Assembly: GCF_017104715.1 (NCBI RefSeq)
Contig: NZ_JAAGPI010000001.1
Location: 62,001 to 126,000, forward strand
Length of the DNA: 64,000 bases
Reading direction: 5' to 3'
Source: Burkholderia sp. Ac-20365
GTDB taxonomy: Bacteria > Pseudomonadota > Gammaproteobacteria > Burkholderiales > Burkholderiaceae
Below the pieces are notes generated by a model. It did not search any database. It saw only the letters and a program-made list of their open reading frames with translations, and had not been told where the DNA came from. Made by a program: the position numbers and the translations under genes. This document shows, in pieces, positions 26,760-36,386 of the stretch (the first letter of the stretch is position 1; each line of letters opens with the position of its first letter).

Positions 26760-29700
26760 ATGCGAAAAAATGGTAAGCATTCCGCATGGCGGGGTGCGGG
26801 CTTGTTGCTCCTTTTGTGGGGGCTCTTCCTGCTCTCTGCGGTGCATGCGCGAGCGGCCGTGAAGCTGCCGTCGAGCAATCACATCCGGGTCAATCTGGGT
26901 GCGACACCGTGGAAATACATCAAGGACGTCGACGATCCAAATTCGAAGTGTCCGACGGCGGGCGATTCGAGCGTCGGATGCGCGCCGTTCGATGACTCCA
27001 ACTGGTCGTCGGTGGGCGTGCCGCAAACACCCGCCGACGACGATACATTCATCAACATAGAATCGGGCGGCGGACAAGGCCAGTTGACGGGTAACACCAA
27101 CTGGTACCGCAAGCACTTCAAGCTCGATCCGTCGTACGGACCTGACCAGCTGAATCGAAAAATCCTGGTGGAGTTCGAGGGCGCGCATACGGGCGTGCAG
27201 GTCTACATCAACGGTCACTTCATTCCTGGCAACAGCCAGGTGCAGGCGAACGTGCAGGCGACGCACGTGATCGGCTTTATTCCGTTTATCGTCGATATCA
27301 CGCCGTATGTGAAGTTCAAGGATGCGAACGGCCAACCGGTCGACAACGTGCTAGCGGTGAAGGTTTCCCGCGGCGACCGCTTTTTTCAGTCTCCCAGCTT
27401 CTCTGGCGCGTTCCGCTTTGGCCAAGACGATACGGGCCTGTTCCGGCCAGTGTGGATGCACATCACGGATCGCGTACATATTCCCGAGAACATCTACGCA
27501 GTTTTGAACACTTGGGGCACGTATGTGTCGACGGTTTCGGCGAACGACTCATCGGCAACGATCCTCGTGCAGACCAACGTGCTCAACGAATATTCTACGA
27601 ACCAGCCGGTGAGCTTGACGACGCAGATCGTCGACGGATCGGGCACGATCGTCGCGAGCGCACAGGATTCGAAGACCATTCCCGCAAACAGCACGGGGCT
27701 GCTTACTCCGACACTGTTCAATCAGGTGTTGACGGTCAACAATCCGACGCTCTGGTATCCGAACAACAGCATTTACGGTCACCCGTACATGTACCGCGTG
27801 ATTCACTCGGTCAGCGTGAACGGAGTCGTGGTCGACACGAAGGAGAGCCCGCTCGGCATCCGGACCATCACATGGGACAACAATTTCCCAATCATCAACG
27901 GTCATTCGCACTATCTTTGGGGCGCGTCGGGCCGTTATGACTATCCGGCGCTCGGTTCCGCTGTGCCGCCGAACCTGCAATGGCAGGATTTGTACTTGCT
28001 CGCGCAGGCGGGCGGTAGCTCGTATCGTCCGGGCCATTCGAGTCAGGGTCGCGAGTGGCTCGATGCCGCTGATGAATACGGAATCATGATGCTGCAACCG
28101 AGCGGCGACGGGGAGAACGGCTTCGGTGCAATTTGCTCGGGTGTAACGCAGCAAAATTGCGCGACACCAGACAATCTGACGCTGAAGGAAGAACTGCATC
28201 GCGATATGATCATCCACGATCGTAACCATCCCTCCGTGCTTGCATGGGAAGCGAACAACGGCAAGATGGACGAAGGCATCGCGAAGCAACTCAAGCAGAT
28301 TTCGCGGCAGTGGGACTTCAACAATACGCGCGCGCAGGCTGACCGTACGCCGGACCCGGCCAATGGCGACGTCCTTGGCTGTAGCGGCCAGGGTTGCGAT
28401 ATCAATGTCAAGCGCACCAACCCGGGTACGCCGGCCTATGGATCGGAATACTGGGGCGACGGTGTGGGACGCTGGAAGTATGACTTCGAAATCCAGTTCG
28501 CAGCCTCGTACATCCGCGACTGGGTGCACAGCGTGGCTGGCAAGTCGTTCGGTATTGCGCACTGGTATCTCGCGGATACGCCGGGTGAAATCAACACGCA
28601 GACGGACGGTACGCTGAACAGCGAAGTGCGTTCGAACGGCGCGTCGATGATGGACTGGAATCGATTTCCGCGTTTGCTCTACTACATGTACGAAGCCGTC
28701 TGGACGCCCTATCAGATCAAGCCGGTGGTCAAGCTGGCGAACACCTGGAACCGCGTGGGTAACGTACGTGTAAATGCGTTCAGCAATTGCCCAACGGTGC
28801 AATTGCGCCTGAACGGCCAACTGGTCGGTGGGGCGCAGGCGCCGAATCCGGTTAACTCGGATCCTAACGCAGACGTTACCGAAAACACGGTGTTGTTACC
28901 GGGCCAGGTTCACTGGGACAACATTGCGTTCCAGCAGGGCACGCTAGTCGCGGAGTGTCTGAATTCAAACGGCCAGGTCGCGGCCACCAACTCGCTCGTA
29001 ACGGCTGGTCCGGCGGATCACCTGTTGCTGACTGTCGACCCGCAGGTGACCAAGCCGGACGGTGACCAGTTTCAGCTGACGGCGAACGGCACAGATGCGG
29101 CCACGCTGACGGCGCAGGTCGTCGATGCGAACGGCAACCTTGTGCCCGACGCTGCCCAAACCTTGACGTTCAGCGTCAGTGGTCCTGGCACCTATCGCGG
29201 TGGCTCGGATCACTACGTAGTCGACAACCAGCCGCAGGGCTATCATGCGCCGCGCGATCCGAACCTGTCAGCGGAAGGCGGGATGGCGAAAGTCGCGGTC
29301 CGCACGCAGTTCACGACAGGGACCGTGAAGGTGACGGTCACGTCGCCGAATCTCGGTAGCGCTTCGGCCTCGTTCAACGTGGTGTCGGCAGTCGACGCAC
29401 AGGCGTTCGAGGGCAACGCGACGGTCGTTGGCCAGCAGGTTCCAACATCGCCAGAAATCGTCACGCAACCAGCCGACCAGCTTGTGACAGTTGGCCAGAC
29501 GGCCACGTTTACCGTGCTGACGGCCGGTAGTACGCCGATCGTCTATCAGTGGTTCAAGAATGGTCAGCAGATCGCCGGCGCGAATAGCTACACCTACACG
29601 ACGCCGGCATTGCAACAGGGCGACAACGGTGCGACCTTCAGCGTAGTGGTCAGCAACACAATCGGCAATGCCCCGTCGCGCAACGCGGTGGTCACCCTGG

Positions 29701-32558
29701 TGCAACCGGCCGCGCCGGGGATCGTCACGCCTCCGTTCGCGCAGAACATCACTGAAGGTCAGAAAGCCGAATTCATGGTGGTGGCGTCGGGTTCGCCAGT
29801 ACTGTCTTATCAGTGGCTGAAGAACAACGTGCCCATCGACGGCGCTAACGCGCCGAAATACGAGACGCCGGCGATGACGGTGGCGGACAGCGGTGCGCAG
29901 TACAGCGTGACCATCAGCAACAGCGCGGGCACCTTTACGACGCCGCCGGTGACTTTGACTGTTAGCGTCGCCACCGCGCCGAAGATCACACCCGATCTCT
30001 CCGATCAGAGCGTGCCGTTCGGTCAATCTGTGACGTTCAGCGTTAACGTTACGGGCTCGAATCCGCTCAGCTATCAGTGGACCCACAATGGTTTGCCGGT
30101 CGGGGAAAACTCACCGAGCTTTCTGATTTCGCAGGCGCAAGCCAGCGACGCGGGCACCTACGCGGTGACAGTCACCAATACCGCAGGTACGGCTGACAGC
30201 AAGGCCACGCTCACCGTCAGCGGCACCGACGCGTCCAATCTCGCACTCGGCGCTATCGCGAAGTCGAGCAGCGATCAGAACGGCGGCGTGGTTGCTGCTA
30301 ATGCAATCGACGGTTCCATCAACACGCGATGGTCGTCAGCGCCGGAGATCGATCCGTCATGGCTGGAAGTGGACCTCGGCACTGTGAAGACCTTCGACAA
30401 GGTTGTGCTGGCGTGGGAAAACGCGTACGCGACTCAGTACGACATTCAGGTGTCGAACGATGAAAAAACCTGGAACACCGTGTTTCCGAACGGCCAACCC
30501 GATGGGGCCGGCAATACGATTAGCCCGGTCGACGGTACAGGCGGCACGGAGACGCGCTTCTTCTCGAGCACGTCGGCGCGCTACATCCGGATGTTGGGTC
30601 TGAAGCGCGGGACGCAGTATGGCTACTCGCTGTTCGAGTTTCAGGTGCTCGACGCACCGCAGTGCGGCGCTGACACTGAGCGGTATACACCGATTGCTGC
30701 ACAGCCGGGTAACTGGCACTCGACGATTCCTGGCTTGCCGGACGGTCCGTTTATCCCGACCGTGAAGGACAACCTGAGCGGCCTTACGTGGCAGCAGACT
30801 TACACGACGTTCGCGGCAGACGGTGCCCAGTTCACGCAGGAGATCGCGAACCAGTATTGCAAATCGATCGGCATGCGAGTACCTACCCTAAATGAAGCGC
30901 TGACGGTGGCACGTTCGAACTATTCGTCGTGCGCATTCCCGTCTCCGTGGCGGACTTGGACGACGACTCCGGTTCCGGATCTCGCGAACAACGCGTGGCT
31001 CGTCGATTCGTCGGGCAAGTCGTGGCCAGGCATCGTCAACAACACGCCCGCTTGGGTGATGTGTGTGTCCGGCCCCGCGATTCCGGCCCCGGTGATCTCT
31101 GCATCTCCGGCGAGTTTGACGGCCAGCGAAGGCCAAAGCGTGACGTTCACGGTTGGTGTCACCGGTACCGGTCCGTTGAGCTTTGAGTGGAAGCGTAACG
31201 GTCAACTCGTCGCGATCACGACGATACCGTCGTACACGACGCCTGTCCTCACGGTCGCGGGCGACAACGGTACGGTCTACACCGTCGACGTCACCAATGC
31301 GGGCGGCACGAGCCCGAGCCAGCCGGCGACGCTGACTGTGGTCGCGGCCACTGCGGGTAATGGCGGCGATAACGGTGGTAACGGTGGTAACGGTGGTAAC
31401 GGTGGTAACGGTGGAAATGGCGGCGACGGTGGAAATGGCGGTAACGGTGGCGGTACGACTCCACCGGCTCAAGGCCCGAGTGCGAACCTTGCGCTGGGTA
31501 AGCCGACAACGTCCAGCGGTAACGAGAACGATGGCTACGGTCCGGCCAATGCAACGGACGGCAGTACGAATTCCCGCTGGTCGTCGGCGTTCGCTGATCC
31601 GCAGTGGATCGAGGTCGATCTGGGCTCGATCCAGACAGTCGATCGAGTTGTGTTGCGCTGGGAGAATTCGTACGGGGTGGATTACAAGATCCAGACCTCG
31701 ACGGATAACGCTATCTGGAACGACGCGGTAACCAAGACTGGCGACACGGGTGGCACTGAGGATCTGCGTTTCGGCTCACCAGTCCAGGCTCGCTATGTCC
31801 GCATGTTGGGGACGAAGCGTGCGACGCAGTACGGCTACTCGTTGTTCGAGTTCGAGGTGTACAACACCGCGAGCACGCCGCAGTTCCCGATCACGGCCAC
31901 TTCGACGGGCAGCGGCGCGCTCTCGCCGGTGGGCAATACCTCGGTGTACCAGGGCGGCGTGCAGACGTACCAGTTTGTACCGGCCACAGGCTCGGCGGTG
32001 ACGGGCGTGACGGTTGACGGGAGGGATATCGGCATCGTCAATCAGTACACGTTCGACAACGTGTTGGCGGCGCATACGATCAACGTCGTGTTCAACTCGG
32101 CTTCGGCCGCGGTGAACCTGGCGCACGGTGCGACGGCAACGGCGAGCGGTCTTGAGAACGACGGATATCCGGCGTCGAATGCAATCGACGGCAACGTCAA
32201 CACGCGCTGGGCGTCGAATTTTGCCGATGATGCTTGGATCACGATCGACCTCGGTAAGGAGACGACGTTCAATCGTGTGGTGCTCAATTGGGAGAACGCG
32301 TACGGCAAGCAGTACGAGATTCAAACTTCACACGACAACATTGACTGGACGCATGTCGCCTACAACCAGAGCAACGGCAAGGGCGGTATCGAGGACCTTC
32401 CGCTCAATAACACGACAGCACGCTATATCCGTCTGCAAGGCAGGTTGCGCGCGACGGGCTACGGTTACTCGCTGTTCGAGTTCGCCGTTTATAACGACCC
32501 GGCATCAGCGAGGGCGACGATGAGCAAGGGTACTGGAAGCAGCACCCAGCCTTCGTAG
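26760..32558 (+). CDS. Giant secreted multidomain protein: GH2-like core, Ig-like and F5/8C domains
   Basis: A 1932-aa protein with a Sec signal peptide (GLLLLLWGLFLLSAVHARA). Approximate order: GH2 sugar-binding domain 30-235, GH2 Ig-like 235-375, TIM barrel 375-650, DUF4982/invasin-like 655-890, Ig-like domains at 896-981, 984-1070 and 1072-1154, F5/8C lectin-like 1157-1300, DUF1566-like Cys-containing segment 1300-1440, Ig-like 1441-1529, Gly/Asn linker 1531-1566, F5/8C 1574-1702, small beta domain 1707-1780, F5/8C 1782-1914. The putative nucleophile is E563 (GSEYWG), but the acid/base region reads NHPSVLAWEANNGK, with Gly at the usual Glu. The likely role is binding or cleaving an extracellular polysaccharide. 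It precedes a type II secretion operon and is its obvious candidate substrate. The ATG at 26760 was chosen for the signal peptide; GGGGA lies upstream. Confidence 0.87.
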   Translation: MRKNGKHSAWRGAGLLLLLWGLFLLSAVHARAAVKLPSSNHIRVNLGATPWKYIKDVDDPNSKCPTAGDSSVGCAPFDDSNWSSVGVPQTPADDDTFINIESGGGQGQLTGNTNWYRKHFKLDPSYGPDQLNRKILVEFEGAHTGVQVYINGHFIPGNSQVQANVQATHVIGFIPFIVDITPYVKFKDANGQPVDNVLAVKVSRGDRFFQSPSFSGAFRFGQDDTGLFRPVWMHITDRVHIPENIYAVLNTWGTYVSTVSANDSSATILVQTNVLNEYSTNQPVSLTTQIVDGSGTIVASAQDSKTIPANSTGLLTPTLFNQVLTVNNPTLWYPNNSIYGHPYMYRVIHSVSVNGVVVDTKESPLGIRTITWDNNFPIINGHSHYLWGASGRYDYPALGSAVPPNLQWQDLYLLAQAGGSSYRPGHSSQGREWLDAADEYGIMMLQPSGDGENGFGAICSGVTQQNCATPDNLTLKEELHRDMIIHDRNHPSVLAWEANNGKMDEGIAKQLKQISRQWDFNNTRAQADRTPDPANGDVLGCSGQGCDINVKRTNPGTPAYGSEYWGDGVGRWKYDFEIQFAASYIRDWVHSVAGKSFGIAHWYLADTPGEINTQTDGTLNSEVRSNGASMMDWNRFPRLLYYMYEAVWTPYQIKPVVKLANTWNRVGNVRVNAFSNCPTVQLRLNGQLVGGAQAPNPVNSDPNADVTENTVLLPGQVHWDNIAFQQGTLVAECLNSNGQVAATNSLVTAGPADHLLLTVDPQVTKPDGDQFQLTANGTDAATLTAQVVDANGNLVPDAAQTLTFSVSGPGTYRGGSDHYVVDNQPQGYHAPRDPNLSAEGGMAKVAVRTQFTTGTVKVTVTSPNLGSASASFNVVSAVDAQAFEGNATVVGQQVPTSPEIVTQPADQLVTVGQTATFTVLTAGSTPIVYQWFKNGQQIAGANSYTYTTPALQQGDNGATFSVVVSNTIGNAPSRNAVVTLVQPAAPGIVTPPFAQNITEGQKAEFMVVASGSPVLSYQWLKNNVPIDGANAPKYETPAMTVADSGAQYSVTISNSAGTFTTPPVTLTVSVATAPKITPDLSDQSVPFGQSVTFSVNVTGSNPLSYQWTHNGLPVGENSPSFLISQAQASDAGTYAVTVTNTAGTADSKATLTVSGTDASNLALGAIAKSSSDQNGGVVAANAIDGSINTRWSSAPEIDPSWLEVDLGTVKTFDKVVLAWENAYATQYDIQVSNDEKTWNTVFPNGQPDGAGNTISPVDGTGGTETRFFSSTSARYIRMLGLKRGTQYGYSLFEFQVLDAPQCGADTERYTPIAAQPGNWHSTIPGLPDGPFIPTVKDNLSGLTWQQTYTTFAADGAQFTQEIANQYCKSIGMRVPTLNEALTVARSNYSSCAFPSPWRTWTTTPVPDLANNAWLVDSSGKSWPGIVNNTPAWVMCVSGPAIPAPVISASPASLTASEGQSVTFTVGVTGTGPLSFEWKRNGQLVAITTIPSYTTPVLTVAGDNGTVYTVDVTNAGGTSPSQPATLTVVAATAGNGGDNGGNGGNGGNGGNGGNGGDGGNGGNGGGTTPPAQGPSANLALGKPTTSSGNENDGYGPANATDGSTNSRWSSAFADPQWIEVDLGSIQTVDRVVLRWENSYGVDYKIQTSTDNAIWNDAVTKTGDTGGTEDLRFGSPVQARYVRMLGTKRATQYGYSLFEFEVYNTASTPQFPITATSTGSGALSPVGNTSVYQGGVQTYQFVPATGSAVTGVTVDGRDIGIVNQYTFDNVLAAHTINVVFNSASAAVNLAHGATATASGLENDGYPASNAIDGNVNTRWASNFADDAWITIDLGKETTFNRVVLNWENAYGKQYEIQTSHDNIDWTHVAYNQSNGKGGIEDLPLNNTTARYIRLQGRLRATGYGYSLFEFAVYNDPASARATMSKGTGSSTQPS
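31366..31455 (+). repeat. Tandem 9-bp repeats encoding the Gly/Asn linker
   Basis: Repeats of AACGGTGGT, first near perfect and then degenerate, encode (N-G-G)n between the fourth Ig-like and second F5/8C domains. Such a tract is prone to slippage in steps of three codons, so linker length may vary between strains. Confidence 0.85.
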
Positions 32559-32873
32559 GCGAGCAGTCGGATTCTGCGACAACCTGCCGCGCAGACAGTA
32601 CTTGTCAGGCAAGACGGTCACTACGCGGTGGTGAAGTCGGATGTGGGGGCGTACGCGTAGTAGTGGCAACCTGGCGATCAACCGATCGCCAGAGCGACGA
32701 GTACGCCCGTTTCTGACACGACACGACATCGGCGGTCCTGCATACAGCTACCCGTTAGACGACGTGAGCAGTCAGAGCTCGACGGTGCAGGTGCCGGCTC
32801 CGGAACACATGTGTCTGGTGTCGGTTGCCGATGCTGCGGCACTGATGGCGTCGCAGGACGTGCGATGTAACCA
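32559..32873. pseudogene. Probable gene remnant between the exoprotein and gspG
   Basis: Two coding-like pieces are readable: QTVLVRQDGHYAVVKSDVGA ending at a TAG near 32660, and in another frame YSYPLDDVSSQSSTVQVPAP followed by EHMCLVSVADAAAL up to 32901. No start or ribosome site joins them. Probably the ruined end of a gene; family not recognised. Confidence 0.35.
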
Positions 32874-32908
32874 GGGCGCCCGCAGTACGGGCGCCCCCTA
32901 ATTTTTTT
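32874..32908 (+). terminator. Intrinsic terminator before the secretion operon
   Basis: A perfect 9-bp GC stem (GGGCGCCCG with CGGGCGCCC) around a 5-base loop, followed by CCTAA and seven T. It separates the exoprotein gene from gspG, or attenuates read-through. Confidence 0.85.
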
Positions 32909-32922
32909 CAGATGAGTGATCG

Positions 32923-33387
32923 ATGAGTAACGTGACGGCTGTCCGATTTATGGATAAGCGCAATGAGCGGCTCGTATCGCGGTCCCACGCGAAGGGTTTC
33001 ACGCTGCTCGAATTGCTGGTGGTGCTCGTCATCATCGGGATGCTGGCGGCGATCGTCGGGCCGCGTTATTTCGCGCAACTAGGCAAGTCACAGGTGACGG
33101 TGGCCCGTGCGCAGATCGACGTGCTGAGCAAGTCTATCGACAATTTCCGGCTCGATGTCGGCCGGTTTCCGACGGCCGAGGAAGGACTTCAGTCGCTGGT
33201 GGTGCGGCCGGCCAGCGTGGACAAGTGGAACGGCCCGTATCTGAAGAAGGAACTTCCGCTCGATCCATGGGGGCATCCGTACGTCTACCAGGTGCCAGGC
33301 ACCAAGGGCGACTACGCGGTGATTTCGTACGGTCGCGATGGCCAGCCGGGCGGCGCGGGCGAGGATGTCGACATCAGCAGCGAATGA
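32923..33387 (+). CDS. gspG: Type II secretion major pseudopilin GspG
   Basis: A 154-aa pseudopilin. The prepilin-peptidase site is KG-FTLLELLVVLVIIGMLAA, with Glu at +5. The C-terminal part (GRFPTAEEGLQSLV, WNGPYLKKELPLDPWGHPY, ISYGRDGQPGGAGEDVDIS) is the GspG fold with its calcium-binding loop. It polymerises into the periplasmic pseudopilus that pushes substrates through the secretin. The leader before the cleavage site is long (25 residues), so an internal start is possible. It is the first gene of the secretion operon. Confidence 0.93.
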   Translation: MSNVTAVRFMDKRNERLVSRSHAKGFTLLELLVVLVIIGMLAAIVGPRYFAQLGKSQVTVARAQIDVLSKSIDNFRLDVGRFPTAEEGLQSLVVRPASVDKWNGPYLKKELPLDPWGHPYVYQVPGTKGDYAVISYGRDGQPGGAGEDVDISSE

Positions 33388-33489
33388 GGTTTCACAGGTC
33401 CGCCGCTGGCGGACTCTGTATGGCAATGCGCCCACGACGGACGCATCGCCATGTAGCAAGCAATAGCGAACCCAAGGTAACGCGGCACC

Positions 33490-34677
33490 ATGCAATTTGA
33501 AGTAAGAGCAGTCTCGCCAGAGAACAGGATCATTACCCTCGTCGTCGACGCGCAGGACGAGGCAGGCGCACGTGCGCACACCGAGGTCCGTGGCCTTCAC
33601 GTGACCCGTGTGGTGCCAGTGCGAGCGTTGCGCCGGCCAGCGGGCTCGCGCGGCAGGATCTCGCTGGTACTGTTCAGCCAGGAACTGCTCGCGCTGCTGA
33701 AGGCGGGTCTGTCGATTGTCGAAGGGCTTGAAGCTCTGCTCGAACGTGAGGGCGGTGCGCGACTAGGTGGCGTACTCGGGCGCCTGCTTGCCGGTCTGCG
33801 GGAGGGTAAGCGCTTCTCGAGCCTGCTCGGCGAGCAGCCCGATGTGTTTCCACCACTCTATGTGGGCATCGTGCGTGCGGCCGAAGGCACGAGCGACCTG
33901 CCGCGGGCACTGCAACGGTATGTCGATTACCAGGAGCGCATCGACACGGTCCGCAACAAGCTCATTAGCTCGGCGATCTATCCGAGCATCCTGCTGGTAG
34001 TTGGCGGTGGCGTGTCGGCGTTCCTGATCACGTACGTGGTGCCGCGCTTTGCGACCATCTACGAAGACACCGGCCGCGCATTGCCGTGGATGTCGCAAAT
34101 GTTGCTGGACTGGGGCAAGTTCGCGGCGGCTCACGGTTTGCTGTTGCTTCTCGCCGGGCTTGGCATTGTGTCAGTGCTGATCATGGGTACGCGCGCTGCG
34201 ATTGCACGGGCCGGCCTCGTCAGCCTGCTCGCGCGGATTCCGCTGCTCGGTACGCATTTGCGGATTTATCAGCTATCCAGACTGTATCTGACGCTCGGGA
34301 TGCTGCTCGAAGGCGGCATTCCGATCGTCGCTGCGATGGAGACGGCCGGCGGCACGGTCTCGCCATCAATGCGAGATGGGCTGCTGAAGGCGCGCGCGTC
34401 GGTCACGTCAGGTGAGCCGCTTTCCGCCGCGTTTCTGGCGCAGAACCTGATCACACCAATTTCGCTGCGGATGCTGCGGGTGGGCGAACGTTCTGGCGAA
34501 CTCGGCGCAATGCTGACCCAGTCGGCCGCGTTCTACGACGGTGAAATTAGCCGCTGGATCGACCGCTTCACGCGGATGTTCGAGCCTCTGCTGATGGCGG
34601 CGATCGGCGTCGTGGTCGGCACGATCGTCGTCCTGCTCTATATGCCGATTTTCGATCTCGCGGGGAGCCTGTCATGA
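33490..34677 (+). CDS. gspF: Type II secretion inner-membrane platform protein GspF
   Basis: A 395-aa protein with two repeated GspF domains and three membrane helices (LLVVGGGVSAFLITYVVP, LLLLLAGLGIVSVLIMG, MAAIGVVVGTIVVLLYMPIF). Landmarks are FSQELLALLKAGLSIVEGLE, PPLYVGIVRAAEGTSDLPRAL in the first domain, and LGMLLEGGIPIVAAMETAGG, ISLRMLRVGERSGELGAML in the second. It couples the ATPase to pseudopilus assembly. Its stop overlaps the ATG of the ATPase gene by four bases. Confidence 0.93.
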   Translation: MQFEVRAVSPENRIITLVVDAQDEAGARAHTEVRGLHVTRVVPVRALRRPAGSRGRISLVLFSQELLALLKAGLSIVEGLEALLEREGGARLGGVLGRLLAGLREGKRFSSLLGEQPDVFPPLYVGIVRAAEGTSDLPRALQRYVDYQERIDTVRNKLISSAIYPSILLVVGGGVSAFLITYVVPRFATIYEDTGRALPWMSQMLLDWGKFAAAHGLLLLLAGLGIVSVLIMGTRAAIARAGLVSLLARIPLLGTHLRIYQLSRLYLTLGMLLEGGIPIVAAMETAGGTVSPSMRDGLLKARASVTSGEPLSAAFLAQNLITPISLRMLRVGERSGELGAMLTQSAAFYDGEISRWIDRFTRMFEPLLMAAIGVVVGTIVVLLYMPIFDLAGSLS

Positions 34678-36386
34678 GCGTGCCGGATGTACACGCCGCT
34701 GTGCCTGCGGTGGTGCTCACGCCTCTGTTCGACGCGGATGTCCTGTTTCGTGCTCGTGCGGCGGCGGCGGCCACACAGCGTCATCTCATCGAGGAGTTAC
34801 AGGCGCTGACCGGCGCTGAGCCGTTCGAACTGCTGCGCGCGCTGGCGACGCAGCTCACAATGCCGGTGATCGAAACGGCTGGGATGCTCGCGCTCGCGCC
34901 GGCGTTCGACCGCGTCCCGCTGTCGCGTGCGATGCAGCGCCGTTGCGCGTTGCTGCGCGAAGCGGACGCCGTGCTCGTCGGCGTCGTCACGAACCCATTC
35001 GATCTCGATCTGCAGACGTGGCTCACGGCGCAGGCCGGCGCGGTCGTCGAAATACGGCTTGCGTTGCACGGCGATCTGCTGGCTTATCACACCCGCATGG
35101 AGGAAACGACTCGCGCGGTCGACAGCCTCGTGTCCGTGGACGACGGCACGCACGTAGACGGACGCACAGCGCAAGTGCTGTCATTCCAGACGGTCAACGA
35201 GGCCGCGAGCCCTGCAGTCAAGCTTGTGAACTCGACGCTTTATGATGCGCTGAAGGCCGGCGCATCCGACATTCATCTGGAAAGTACGTCGACAGGGCTT
35301 GCGTTGAAGTATCGCGTCGACGGCGTGCTCGATGCGGCTGCGACGATCCAGGGCGTTGAAACGGCCGAGCAGGTGATCTCGCGACTCAAGGTGCTTGCGG
35401 AACTCGACATTGCCGAGCGGCGCGTGCCGCAGGACGGTAGCTTTCGCGTCGCGGCGGGCGGCCGCGATATCGACCTGCGCGTGTCGATCATGCCGAGCAT
35501 TCATGGCGAGGACGCAGTGATCCGGATTCTCGACAAGCGCGCGATGATCGAGGCCTACGGCTCGCTGACCCTTGAGGCGCTCGGCTATGACAGCGAATCG
35601 CTGGTTGCTCTGCGCGCGCTGGCCGAGGAGCCATATGGAATGCTGCTCGTGACCGGCCCGACGGGTTCTGGAAAAACCACCACGCTGTACGCTGCGTTGA
35701 CCGAAATTCACAACGGCCGCGACAAGATCATCACGATCGAGGACCCGGTCGAATATCAACTGCCCGGTATTCTGCAGATTCCCGTCAATGAGAAAAAAGG
35801 GCTGACATTTGCGCGCGGTCTGCGCTCGATCTTGCGGCACGACCCGGACAAGATCATGGTCGGCGAGATTCGCGATCGCGAGACCGCTGAGATCGCAGTG
35901 CAATCCGCGTTGACCGGGCACCTTGTGTTGACAACCGTTCACGCGAACAACGTGTTCGACGTATTCGGCCGCTTCGGTCATATGGGCATCGATCCGTATG
36001 CGTTTGTGTCTGCGTTGAACGGGATCTGGGCGCAGCGTCTGCTGCGTGTGAACTGTCCGCGTTGCGCGGCGCCAAATGTGCCGACCGACTCTGAGCTTGC
36101 GCGTTTGGGCCTGACAAGAGAGGACGTCGCCGATTATGTGTTTCGTCAAGGCATCGGTTGCGGCGACTGTCGCGGCACCGGCTATCGTGGCCGTCGCGCG
36201 ATCGCTGAAATCTTGATTCTTGACGACGAAATTCGCGATCTGGTGGTCGAAAAGCAGCCGATTCGCGTGATCAAGAATGTTGCGCGCCGTAACGGCACGC
36301 GGCAGTTGCGCGAGGTCGCGCTCGGTCTCGTGAAGCTCGGCGAGACGACGCTGGCCGAAGTGAAGCGGGTGACTCTCAATGCTTGA
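34674..36386 (+). CDS. gspE: Type II secretion ATPase GspE
   Basis: A 570-aa secretion ATPase. After an N-terminal domain it shows Walker A GPTGSGKTTT (about residue 327), the Asp box IITIEDPVEYQ, Walker B IMVGEIRDRETAEIA and the His box TGHLVLTTVHAN. The C-terminal four-Cys zinc module is intact (CPRC ... CGDC), as in GspE and PilB. It powers the pseudopilus from the cytoplasmic side through the PilM/GspL-like protein. The start overlaps gspF and the end overlaps the next gene by eight bases. Confidence 0.93.
   Translation: MSVPDVHAAVPAVVLTPLFDADVLFRARAAAAATQRHLIEELQALTGAEPFELLRALATQLTMPVIETAGMLALAPAFDRVPLSRAMQRRCALLREADAVLVGVVTNPFDLDLQTWLTAQAGAVVEIRLALHGDLLAYHTRMEETTRAVDSLVSVDDGTHVDGRTAQVLSFQTVNEAASPAVKLVNSTLYDALKAGASDIHLESTSTGLALKYRVDGVLDAAATIQGVETAEQVISRLKVLAELDIAERRVPQDGSFRVAAGGRDIDLRVSIMPSIHGEDAVIRILDKRAMIEAYGSLTLEALGYDSESLVALRALAEEPYGMLLVTGPTGSGKTTTLYAALTEIHNGRDKIITIEDPVEYQLPGILQIPVNEKKGLTFARGLRSILRHDPDKIMVGEIRDRETAEIAVQSALTGHLVLTTVHANNVFDVFGRFGHMGIDPYAFVSALNGIWAQRLLRVNCPRCAAPNVPTDSELARLGLTREDVADYVFRQGIGCGDCRGTGYRGRRAIAEILILDDEIRDLVVEKQPIRVIKNVARRNGTRQLREVALGLVKLGETTLAEVKRVTLNA

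Noticed and set aside
27549..28820. 423-codon minus-strand frame inside the exoprotein gene
   Set aside because: Antisense shadow of the GH2-like region; Arg/Val-rich translation without motifs.
31366..31455. Possible CRISPR-like or satellite repeat
   Set aside because: The 9-bp units are contiguous, in frame and encode a Gly/Asn linker; there are no spacers.
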